The position numbers and the translations under genes are program-made. The notes beneath the pieces were generated by a model. It saw nothing but the letters and a program-made list of their open reading frames with translations, did no database searches and had not been told where the DNA came from. DNA of 8,494 nucleotides, taken from contig JALWNS010000225.1 of NCBI GenBank assembly GCA_027083655.1, positions 1 to 8,494 of the forward strand, given 5' to 3'. Below are positions 1 to 6,277 of this stretch, one piece after another. Source of the stretch: Bacteroidales bacterium. GTDB lineage: Bacteria; Bacteroidota; Bacteroidia; Bacteroidales; S143-33. Position 1 is the first letter of the stretch. Each line of letters begins with the position of its first letter.

Positions 1-47
1 TACTAGTAATCAACACACAAGCACATGCAGGTGCAACGTCCTAAGCT
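1..47. repeat. Degenerate edge copy of the tandem hairpin unit
   Basis: Bases 7-15 (gtaatcaac) resemble the junction sequence at 132-141, and 19-35 (aagcacatgcaggtgca) match the right hairpin arm of the next unit at 64-81 with two differences and a one-base gap. The left arm appears to be missing. Instead tgcaggt (26-32) can pair with acctgca (48-54) of the next unit. The array may continue beyond the window. Confidence 0.4.
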
Positions 48-89
48 ACCTGCAAGCGTGCGAAAGTACCTTGCAGGTGCAGGATTTTT
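48..89 (+). terminator. Plus-strand terminator-like hairpin of unit 1
   Basis: acctgcaag (48-56) pairs with cttgcaggt (70-78), giving 9 bp. One bulged C (57) precedes an inner stem, gtgc (58-61) with gtac (66-69), capped by the tetraloop gaaa. The inner G-T pair is a wobble only if the plus strand is transcribed; on the minus strand it would be an A-C mismatch. Five T follow at 85-89 after a 6-nt gap, so termination would be weaker than in unit 2. Confidence 0.5.
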
Positions 90-132
90 ACTTGTTTTTT
101 GTAAATCGTATGTCCATTTGTCCACAAAGATA
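48..132 (+). repeat. Tandem repeat unit 1 (hairpin + T-run + conserved tail)
   Basis: This unit consists of a bulged hairpin (48-78), a T-rich stretch (84-100) and a 32-nt tail (101-132). The tail differs from the tail of unit 2 (207-238) at one base only (115 versus 221). It contains the palindrome TTTGTCCACAAA. On the minus strand the unit ends with TATCTTTG (125-132), a match to the Bacteroidota -7 consensus. No protein-coding potential is convincing in either direction. Confidence 0.8.
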
Positions 133-148
133 ATAATCAACGCCCAAA

Positions 149-195
149 CACCCTGCAAGCGTGCTGAAAGCACCTTGCAAGGGTGAGATTTTTTT
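149..195 (+). terminator. Plus-strand terminator hairpin of unit 2
   Basis: caccctgcaag (149-159) pairs with 174-185 over 11 bp with one bulged A (180). The inner stem gtgc (161-164) pairs perfectly with gcac (170-173) around the loop tgaaa, and C160 is bulged as in the other family members. Seven T (189-195) follow three bases after the stem. It could stop transcription arriving from the left, which would make an unseen upstream gene convergent with pepD. Confidence 0.65.
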
Positions 196-238
196 GCTTG
201 TTTTTCGTAAATCGTATGTCTATTTGTCCACAAAGATA
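149..238 (+). repeat. Tandem repeat unit 2 (hairpin + T-run + conserved tail)
   Basis: This is the second copy of the unit, displaced 103-106 nt from the first. It has the same order: hairpin 149-185, T-rich stretch 189-205, conserved tail 207-238. The tail again holds the palindrome TTTGTCCACAAA and, on the minus strand, TATCTTTG (231-238). The sequence to the right (239 onward) is no longer repetitive, so the array ends here. Confidence 0.8.
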
Positions 239-273
239 GTGCTTTTGTTGTTAATATCATTAACGCAATAAAT

Positions 274-338
274 CCACCTGCTTTAGAATATCCTGGTAAA
301 AAAATGGCTAAAAAACGGGTAAAATAGAAGGCAGGTGG
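274..338. repeat. Separated 8-bp inverted repeat around an AT-rich spacer
   Basis: ccacctgc at 274-281 is the exact reverse complement of gcaggtgg at 331-338, and pairing can extend a few bases inward with a bulge. The 49-nt spacer is A-rich and has no ORF of note. It lies between the pepD terminator and the tandem repeats. It may be a remnant of a small palindromic element or chance; no function is evident. Confidence 0.4.
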
Positions 339-345
339 TATCAAC

Positions 346-377
346 AAAAATCTGGGTGCCTGTAGGCACCCAGATTT
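346..377 (-). terminator. Rho-independent terminator of pepD
   Basis: Bases 348-360 and 365-377 form a perfect 13-bp stem (aaatctgggtgcc with its complement) around the 4-nt loop tgta. On the minus strand the stem ends in a run of five T (346-350). It starts 27 nt after the pepD stop codon. Its sequence is unrelated to the bulged hairpin family at 48-185. Confidence 0.9.
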
Positions 378-404
378 GGAAGTCACAATATCCTGGGCTT
401 GAAA

Positions 405-1859
405 TTACTCGTCTTTGGGTATATTCTTTAGCACATCCAGAAGTAGCCGCCAGAATTCTTGTGTGCTTGGAATATGTAGCTTTTCCTCTGGTGTGTGTGC
501 TCCTTTGATTGTAGGACCAATGGATATCATGTCCAGATAAGGATATTTGTCCAGGAACAGTCCACACTCCAGGCCTGCATGTATAGCGCGCACTACAGGC
601 TCCTTGCCAAACAAACGCTTAAAGGCATCTACTGTAATGTTGAGAATTTCTGAATTAAGGTTTGGTGTCCAGCCTGGATAACCATCTGAGTGTGAGACTT
701 CTGCCCCGGCCAGGATAAAGACTGATTTGACCATTGTAGCAATGTCATCCTTGGCCGACTCCTTGCTACTACGCTGTGAGGTGCCAACCACTATTTTGTT
801 TTCCTCTGTACGGACTGTTGCCAGGTTGGTTGAAGTCTCTACCAGTCCTTCAATATCCTTGCTCCATGCATACACACCATGTGGACAGCCGTAAAGAGCC
901 CACAGAAGCTTAATAGCAACTTCGTCGTTAATGATACGTCGTGGCATCTGTGTTTTCTCTATCTCAAAGCGTAGATTAGGCTCTATTTTGCCATATTCGT
1001 CCTTGAATATTGTCAGGTATTTGAGGTGCATTTCTTTGAGGATATTCTCGTATTTTTGCTCAATAATTATTATTGCATAAGCATCACGCGGTATTGCATT
1101 ACGCAGCTTGCCCCCGTGGAAATGTGCCAGGTAATATGGCATTTCATAAAGCAGCTTGATGAGGAAGCGGTCCAGTAGTTTGATTGCATTTGCATAACCT
1201 TTGTCTATCTCGTCACCTGAGTGTCCACCATGCAGGTCATCAATGATTATCTTGTAAGCAATTCCTGCCGGGGGCTCCTGTGGCTCGTAGTCAAACTCTG
1301 CAACTGTATCCATTCCGCCTGCACTACCGATGAAAATCTCGCCCCAGTCCTCAGAGTCCAGGTTAATTAAAATTTTCCCGTTAAAGAATCCTTCCTTTAG
1401 TGCAAAAGCACCTGTCAGTCCAGTCTCTTCGTCCACTGTAAACAATCCTTCCAGTGGAGGGTGCGCAATATCGTCACTATCCAGTATTGCTAGTATGGTT
1501 GCTACGCCAATGCCATCATCTGCACCGAGTGTAGTACCACGTGATTTTATCCAATCGCCATCAACATAGGCTTGAATTGGGTCTTTCTCAAAATCATGAT
1601 CCACGCTTGTATCTTTCTCAGTAACCATATCTACATGCGCCTGTAGGACAACAGGCTTACGGTCCTCCATTCCTGGTGTGGCAGGTCTGCTGATTACGAC
1701 ATTACCCACTTCATCAACTTTGTATTCCAATCCACGTTTTTTGGCAAAATCAATAAGATATTGCACGATCTTATCCTCTTTCTTGGAAGGACGTGGGATT
1801 TTGAGTATCTCGTCAAAAAATTGAAAAACTTTCTGCGGTTGAAGGTCTTTTATTTCCAT
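405..1859 (-). CDS. pepD: Aminoacyl-histidine dipeptidase (Xaa-His dipeptidase, peptidase M20C)
   Basis: A cytoplasmic metal-dependent dipeptidase that cleaves Xaa-His dipeptides such as carnosine and other unblocked dipeptides for amino-acid recycling. Its 484 residues match the family's usual length (about 485). Metal and catalytic residues are visible in order: H75 and D77 in LQAHVDMV, bridging D114 in TTLGADDGIG, catalytic E144 and ligand E145 in TVDEETGLTG, D168 in INLDSEDWG, and C-terminal H455 in IKGAHTPEE. The dimerisation/lid domain insert includes HGGHSGDEIDKG, and RAIHAGLECG is also typical. There is no signal peptide, which fits a cytoplasmic enzyme. The ATG at 1859 begins MEIKDLQPQKVFQFF, a normal M20C start. 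It is separated from the amylase operon by a strong terminator and has its own candidate promoter and terminator, so it appears to be monocistronic. I see no functional tie to starch use. Confidence 0.96.
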   Translation of the reverse strand: MEIKDLQPQKVFQFFDEILKIPRPSKKEDKIVQYLIDFAKKRGLEYKVDEVGNVVISRPATPGMEDRKPVVLQAHVDMVTEKDTSVDHDFEKDPIQAYVDGDWIKSRGTTLGADDGIGVATILAILDSDDIAHPPLEGLFTVDEETGLTGAFALKEGFFNGKILINLDSEDWGEIFIGSAGGMDTVAEFDYEPQEPPAGIAYKIIIDDLHGGHSGDEIDKGYANAIKLLDRFLIKLLYEMPYYLAHFHGGKLRNAIPRDAYAIIIIEQKYENILKEMHLKYLTIFKDEYGKIEPNLRFEIEKTQMPRRIINDEVAIKLLWALYGCPHGVYAWSKDIEGLVETSTNLATVRTEENKIVVGTSQRSSKESAKDDIATMVKSVFILAGAEVSHSDGYPGWTPNLNSEILNITVDAFKRLFGKEPVVRAIHAGLECGLFLDKYPYLDMISIGPTIKGAHTPEEKLHIPSTQEFWRLLLDVLKNIPKDE

Positions 1860-1891
1860 GGCTTGTGATTTTACTGTTCGTTATTTGACTA

Positions 1892-1919
1892 ACAAGATAA
1901 AAAAATCCTACTGTACAAA
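1892..1919 (-). promoter_or_regulatory. Candidate Bacteroidota-type promoter for pepD
   Basis: The minus strand reads TTTG (1916-1919), a 16-nt spacer, then TATCTTGT (1892-1899). This resembles the Bacteroidota sigma-ABfr pattern TTTG ... TAnnTTTG, but the last two bases of the -7 box do not match and the spacer is slightly short. Its position, between the amylase terminator and the pepD start codon at 1859, is right for an independent promoter. Confidence 0.35.
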
Positions 1920-1937
1920 AAAATTTCAACTATGACC

Positions 1938-1982
1938 AAAAAAATAGGCTGCAGGGTGCTTCCTGCACGCCTGCAGCCTATT
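1938..1982 (-). terminator. Rho-independent terminator of the amylase operon
   Basis: Bases 1943-1955 pair perfectly with 1970-1982 (13 bp, core GGCTGCAGG/CCTGCAGCC). Inside this, 1956-1959 (gtgc) pair with 1965-1968 (gcac) around a 5-nt loop, leaving one bulged base at 1969. Read on the minus strand the hairpin runs into seven T residues (a-run 1938-1944). It begins 36 nt after the stop of the T9SS amylase and lies upstream of pepD, so it should separate the two units. The hairpin is a relative of those at 48-78 and 149-185. Confidence 0.9.
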
Positions 1983-2018
1983 ACCTAATAGTGGGGAATT
2001 AAAACGAAAAACTATCCT

Positions 2019-4844
2019 TTAGTTAATAATTATTTTCCCGAAACGTGTACCAGACTGGGATTTAACACGTACGATATAAACACCTGCTTTCCAACCCAAG
2101 GTATAAATTGTTTGGTAAGATGACCTGGCCTCTCCCAAATAAACGCGTTCACCTGTGAGCTTGAAAACTTCAATATTTGCGCCAGGCTCGGTAGAAAGCA
2201 CAAAGTAAGCATGGGCTGGATTTGGGAAAAGCTTAACAGGGGCCGCCCCATGTATAGGACCTGTAGTATCCGGGCTTAGGGCGACATAATAATCCGTGAA
2301 GAAATGAAATTCCCCGGGTGCATAGGTATGGATAAAGTCCTCAGACTCTATCACAAACGAAGAATCAGACAAAAGGTCTATCCACAGCCCTGGGTGCGGC
2401 ATTGTTATAGTGAAAGTTTGTTCTGTCACACCAAAATTACCCACTAGCACAATGTTTCTGTCCTCAGATGTAATCTTGACGTACTTTATAGCAGAGAACA
2501 AGCTATATGCATAATCTGCCCTGTCAAATATTGAATCCGTCTTTTTCCAATAAATCATCTGCTTATAGCTGTCAAAAAGAGAATGACGCACAGAATCGTC
2601 CAGATAATCCCAGCGCAAAGGTTTGGGGCTCGTTCTGCAATTATCGCTTATTGTTCCATCAGGACAATAATTAATCGAATAATCATAACCTAGCTCGCCA
2701 AACTGCCATATCATTTTAGGGCCTGGTGCAGAGAAAAACAGTGGTACCAGAGCCTTTTCACGCTCTATTGCAGTCTGCAGATCACGTACATTATAATCAC
2801 CATAAGCATTTCCCCATGTCAGTGCCTTATACATGATTCTTTCCTCGTCGTGGCTCTCCATATATGCCACTGCTGCTGGGCGGTCAAAACCGTGGTTCTT
2901 GTAATAAATACGCGAGAAATCAGAGCCGCTCATCCAGCCCATCAGGGTCTGCGCAGCACCATAATTGCTATTTGACCACAGAAGCATACCATTCTCTGCC
3001 AACACCTTTTCCTCACTATCATCGGCAAAGTGCTCAAGGATAACGTAAGCATCTGGTTTTACCTGCTTTATGTAATTGGCATAATCGGTCAGAATATTTA
3101 TTCTGGACTGGTCATAGGCAGACCAGGCTCCCACGTCAGTCGTATAATTCTGTGTAAAACCTTTTGAAAGGTCAAACCTGAAACCGTCTATATGATACTC
3201 TGTAAGCCAGTAATTGAGCACTTCTTTGACAAACTCCTTTGTGGCCGGGCTCTCGTGGTTAAAATCATACCCTACGCTAAAAGGATGGCGTGCAGTTGGA
3301 TTATACCATGGATTATCTGCAGATGGTCTATTATTCAATGCATCCCAGTACATACGCACCAGCGGGCTCTGTCCATAGGAATGATTAAGCACTATGTCCA
3401 TTATTACTGCTATGCCACGGTTATGGCACTCGTTAATAAAATCTTTGAAAGCAGACGGTGTGCCATAGTACTTATCCGTAGCAAAGTAAAAATCAGGATT
3501 ATAGCCCCAGCTTATATTACCCTCAAACTCATTAAATGGCATTAGCTCTATAGCATTAACCCCCAGGTCCTGCAGATAATCGAGCTTTTGCTTAACTTCC
3601 TCAATAGAATGAGACTCTACAAAGTCATTTATCCACAGCTCGTAGATTACCAAGTCATCGCTTGATGGCGGAGTAAAGGCTGTATCTGTCCAGTCAAACT
3701 GGGGTTCATTGAGCTGCATGACACTCACTATACCGCTGGCCTGCCCAGGATAAGGCTTCAGATCAGGGAACACACTCTCCGGGATATATTTATCATTCCA
3801 TGGATCCAGAACAAGATGTGCATAAGGATCTGCCAGATAGGTCTGTCCGTCCACAAGGTATTGGTAAGCATACTGACGGTCCGGGTCAAGGCCACCAACC
3901 TCTATCCAGAAATATTGATTATCAGGTGTGTGCTTCATCAAATAATTTCCATCTATCTGCCAGTTGTTAAAGTCGCCTAAGAGAAAGACAAACTGCTTCT
4001 TTCCCGCAGGATCCCACAACACGAATACGGCCGAAGAGTCACCTGTTCGTGTCACTCCTTTGTGTACACCAGCAGGCAGGTCTGCTACTTCCACTGGTGG
4101 CAGAATAATAAAACTAGCAGTGTCATAGACAGTTGTTTGTCCATCTGTAGCCTCTGCCACAATCTGGTGGTTACCCCTGGCCAGGCTATCTGTTAGTAGC
4201 TGGAAATGAAGGCTCTGTGTGGTATCGCTCAAGACCAGCTGCCCATCCAGATAGATCTTCATCTGGGACGAATTAATTGAATATGCACAGACATTAACTG
4301 TGTCGCCTGTAGGATTGTAAAGAACCTTGCTTGAATTAGGGCTCAGAATCCGTACGTTGAGTACATTGTCATAAAGAGGGATAAAAAAATCTGATCCATC
4401 GGCATTGCGTGCTACGTAATACTCTGTAGAGCCAGGGATTGTGCTTCCGCTGCGTATAACCATTGCTATCTTTAATATAGTTTCATCTGAAGGTACACCG
4501 TAATAATCCCGGATATTTGCAATATCTAACCTGTAAAGGTTATCTGCTATGCGTGTAAATTTTGTCTGTGGGAGGTTTTCGCCCCAGTCTGAGACTACGT
4601 AAAGCCAGTATGTAGGTGTCGGGCTCTTATCTGTTATTACCCCGGTGTGGGCATAAACATCACCTGTATAGTCTTTGAGGGCAGCATTCCCTTTGGTAGC
4701 ATCAAAATAAATGGTCACTCCTCCATCCTGTGTCGGAAAGACAGGATATGTGGAGATCACATCTGTGACTATATTACATGTATCCTGTGCCCTTAGACCT
4801 AATGTTATTAGCAGTAAAACTATGAATAGTGATAATTTTTTCAT
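2019..4844 (-). CDS. Multimodular secreted GH13 alpha-amylase with T9SS sorting domain
   Basis: A 941-residue extracellular amylase. The signal peptide covers ~1-19 (MKKLSLFIVLLLITLGLRA) and the mature protein would begin with Gln20, a common Bacteroidota pattern. Residues ~25-155 form an N-terminal beta module found with Bacteroidota amylases (VYAHTGVIT, IRDYYGVP), ~160-248 an Ig-like module, and ~258-360 a CBM48/isoamylase-N-like module (LLGDFNNW, YQYLVDGQTYLADP). The GH13 barrel runs from ~395 to ~765: region I MDIVLNH (D483-H488), region II GFRFDLSKG with nucleophile D558, region III VILEHFAD with acid/base E604, and region IV MESHDEER with H665 and D666. A beta domain C follows. Residues ~868-941 match a type A T9SS sorting domain (KLFPNPA, EVFKLTGERVY, AGVYIVRV), so export across the outer membrane and surface attachment or release is predicted. 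It is the last gene of the cluster, 54 nt after the lipoprotein amylase and 36 nt before a terminator. The EHF region III and CBM48-like domain resemble branching/debranching relatives; exact specificity is unknown. Confidence 0.95.
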   Translation of the reverse strand: MKKLSLFIVLLLITLGLRAQDTCNIVTDVISTYPVFPTQDGGVTIYFDATKGNAALKDYTGDVYAHTGVITDKSPTPTYWLYVVSDWGENLPQTKFTRIADNLYRLDIANIRDYYGVPSDETILKIAMVIRSGSTIPGSTEYYVARNADGSDFFIPLYDNVLNVRILSPNSSKVLYNPTGDTVNVCAYSINSSQMKIYLDGQLVLSDTTQSLHFQLLTDSLARGNHQIVAEATDGQTTVYDTASFIILPPVEVADLPAGVHKGVTRTGDSSAVFVLWDPAGKKQFVFLLGDFNNWQIDGNYLMKHTPDNQYFWIEVGGLDPDRQYAYQYLVDGQTYLADPYAHLVLDPWNDKYIPESVFPDLKPYPGQASGIVSVMQLNEPQFDWTDTAFTPPSSDDLVIYELWINDFVESHSIEEVKQKLDYLQDLGVNAIELMPFNEFEGNISWGYNPDFYFATDKYYGTPSAFKDFINECHNRGIAVIMDIVLNHSYGQSPLVRMYWDALNNRPSADNPWYNPTARHPFSVGYDFNHESPATKEFVKEVLNYWLTEYHIDGFRFDLSKGFTQNYTTDVGAWSAYDQSRINILTDYANYIKQVKPDAYVILEHFADDSEEKVLAENGMLLWSNSNYGAAQTLMGWMSGSDFSRIYYKNHGFDRPAAVAYMESHDEERIMYKALTWGNAYGDYNVRDLQTAIEREKALVPLFFSAPGPKMIWQFGELGYDYSINYCPDGTISDNCRTSPKPLRWDYLDDSVRHSLFDSYKQMIYWKKTDSIFDRADYAYSLFSAIKYVKITSEDRNIVLVGNFGVTEQTFTITMPHPGLWIDLLSDSSFVIESEDFIHTYAPGEFHFFTDYYVALSPDTTGPIHGAAPVKLFPNPAHAYFVLSTEPGANIEVFKLTGERVYLGEARSSYQTIYTLGWKAGVYIVRVKSQSGTRFGKIIIN

Positions 4845-4898
4845 TTGTGTTTCTATTTTGTGATTTTATTTATCGTATTAAAAATTAAGGTTTTGCGC

Positions 4899-6266
4899 TT
4901 ATTGGTTTTGTATAAAGACCTTATAATCCCATGGCTTGAGCTGCAAAGTAGTACCACTGGACAAGGTAATTTTTTCTCCAGTGAAATATTCTGTGTACTG
5001 TGCCGGTCCAAGACTGGACTTTATCCTAGCACTCACAGCCGTGTCCGAGAAATTAAAGATTGCAATAAGAGTATCTTCACTAGCATAACGAGTCATAGCA
5101 AAGACATGTGCAGGATCAGAAGTTGCCAGCAGCTTAAACCCGCCGCGTATAGGTCCCCCGCGCAGGGCAGCGTGCGTATGCTTAAGACCTGTCAGTTTCT
5201 TATAAAGGGCGGTCATCTCACATTCTTTCCACTGGATCTGGTCCTTGTCAAAAAACTTAAGCCTATGATCCAGGCATGCCTCCTGGCCACTGTAGATCAA
5301 AGGTATATCTGGCACAAGAAAAGTGAAAACTGCGAATGTTTTATAACTATGCTGCATACGTTCATAGACAGTACCATTCCAGCTATTCTCGTCATGGTTG
5401 GATGTAAAATTCATTCTCATAGCACGCCGGGGAAACTGGCGGGCATGGCCGTGGAAATACTTGCTCAGCTCTCGTGCATCCATTTTCCCTTGAGAAATCT
5501 GGTTCATTATGTGGTGCAGGTGCCAGCCGTAATAAGCATCAAAAGCCGAATGCATTAGCCCTGGTGTCTCTGCCTCTGCAAGCATAAACACTGGCTTGAT
5601 TTTATTTAGCTCCACACGTGCCGAATCCCAGAAATCAGTAGGCACCTCCATTGCCACATCACAACGGAAGCCGTCAATATCAAACACTTTCACCCAATAC
5701 TTCATGGCATTGACCATCTCGTCGCGCATCTGCTTGTTGTCATAATTAAGCTCCACAACATCTGTCCAGTCAAATGGTGAATGCAGCGAACCATCCTCAT
5801 TGTGCACATACCAGTCAGGATGTTCTTTTACCCAGGGATTGTCCCAGGCAGTATGATTAGCCACCCAGTCCAGTATTACAAGCATGCCATTACGGTGTGC
5901 GGTCTGGATAAGACTATGCAGGTCATCGGCCGTGCCGTACTCGGGGTTTATTCCGTAATAATCCTTGACAGAATAATAACTTCCGAGCTTACCTTTGCGG
6001 TTTACCTCTCCGATTGGGTGAATGGGCATTAGCCAGAGGATATCCACGCCTAGCTGGCGCAAACGGGGGATATGTTTCTCAAATGCGCGGAAAGTACCTT
6101 CCGGGGTGTATTGCCTAATGTTTACTTCGTATATTACCGAGGAGGACACACGGTCATGAAGGAAATCAGTGTCCTGCGGCAGGGTATCTGCCTGGTGTTT
6201 ACAACCCAATCCAAAGAACATTATGCCAAAAATTAGCGCAAAAAACATTAAATTATTGTATTTCAT
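4899..6266 (-). CDS. GH13 alpha-amylase lipoprotein
   Basis: A compact 455-residue alpha-amylase family enzyme, probably membrane-anchored. The N-terminus is MKYNN, then a hydrophobic stretch (residues 6-20), then GLGC with Cys22 as the likely lipidated residue, so this is a signal peptidase II substrate. The catalytic barrel starts at ~43 (SSVIYEVNIRQYTPEG) and contains all four GH13 motifs: region I DWVANH (D133-H138), region II GFRCDVAMEVP with nucleophile D203, region III FMLAEAE with acid/base E231, and region IV FTSNHD with H291 and stabiliser D292. A short beta domain C closes the protein (from ~375). No separate carbohydrate-binding module is visible. After Cys22 comes KHQADT, which is not the acidic run typical of Bacteroidota surface-export signals, so a periplasm-facing anchor is as likely as surface display. 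It starts 11 nt after the upstream amylase stops, implying co-transcription. It probably trims maltooligosaccharides; the substrate is inferred. Confidence 0.94.
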   Translation of the reverse strand: MKYNNLMFFALIFGIMFFGLGCKHQADTLPQDTDFLHDRVSSSVIYEVNIRQYTPEGTFRAFEKHIPRLRQLGVDILWLMPIHPIGEVNRKGKLGSYYSVKDYYGINPEYGTADDLHSLIQTAHRNGMLVILDWVANHTAWDNPWVKEHPDWYVHNEDGSLHSPFDWTDVVELNYDNKQMRDEMVNAMKYWVKVFDIDGFRCDVAMEVPTDFWDSARVELNKIKPVFMLAEAETPGLMHSAFDAYYGWHLHHIMNQISQGKMDARELSKYFHGHARQFPRRAMRMNFTSNHDENSWNGTVYERMQHSYKTFAVFTFLVPDIPLIYSGQEACLDHRLKFFDKDQIQWKECEMTALYKKLTGLKHTHAALRGGPIRGGFKLLATSDPAHVFAMTRYASEDTLIAIFNFSDTAVSARIKSSLGPAQYTEYFTGEKITLSSGTTLQLKPWDYKVFIQNQ

Positions 6267-6277
6267 ATTTTTACGTT
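6267..6277 (-). promoter_or_regulatory. A-rich translation initiation leader that fixes the start of the lipoprotein amylase
   Basis: The minus strand reads AACGTAAAAAT directly before the ATG at 6266. There is no GGAGG-like site; Bacteroidota commonly use A-rich leaders instead. An in-frame ATG at 6329 would lengthen the protein by 21 residues, overlap the preceding gene by 52 nt and bury the signal peptide, so I prefer 6266. Confidence 0.6.

Noticed and set aside
118..126. DnaA-box-like ttgtccaca, repeated at 224-232
   Set aside because: One mismatch from TTATCCACA, only two copies that are part of the duplicated unit, and no dnaA, dnaN or AT-rich unwinding region nearby; the larger TTTGTCCACAAA palindrome explains it equally well.
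49..238. Short tandem repeats considered as a CRISPR array
   Set aside because: Only two or three units of ~105 bp, the conserved part is longer than the variable part, there are no uniform spacers, and no cas genes are visible.
3..386. Open frame of 127 codons on the minus strand across the repeat region
   Set aside because: It runs through both repeat units and the pepD terminator, contains duplicated peptide stretches caused only by the DNA repeat, and has no recognisable domain.
287..396. Direct repeat aatatcctgg at 287-296 and 387-396 as a possible target-site duplication
   Set aside because: Only 10 bp, the interval contains the pepD terminator that belongs to its gene, and there are no matching terminal inverted repeats at the ends of the interval.
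4845..5558. Open frame of 237 codons on the plus strand
   Set aside because: It lies antisense to the lipoprotein amylase, which has all GH13 motifs in frame; the plus-strand product is Cys/His-rich and domain-free, typical of a shadow frame.
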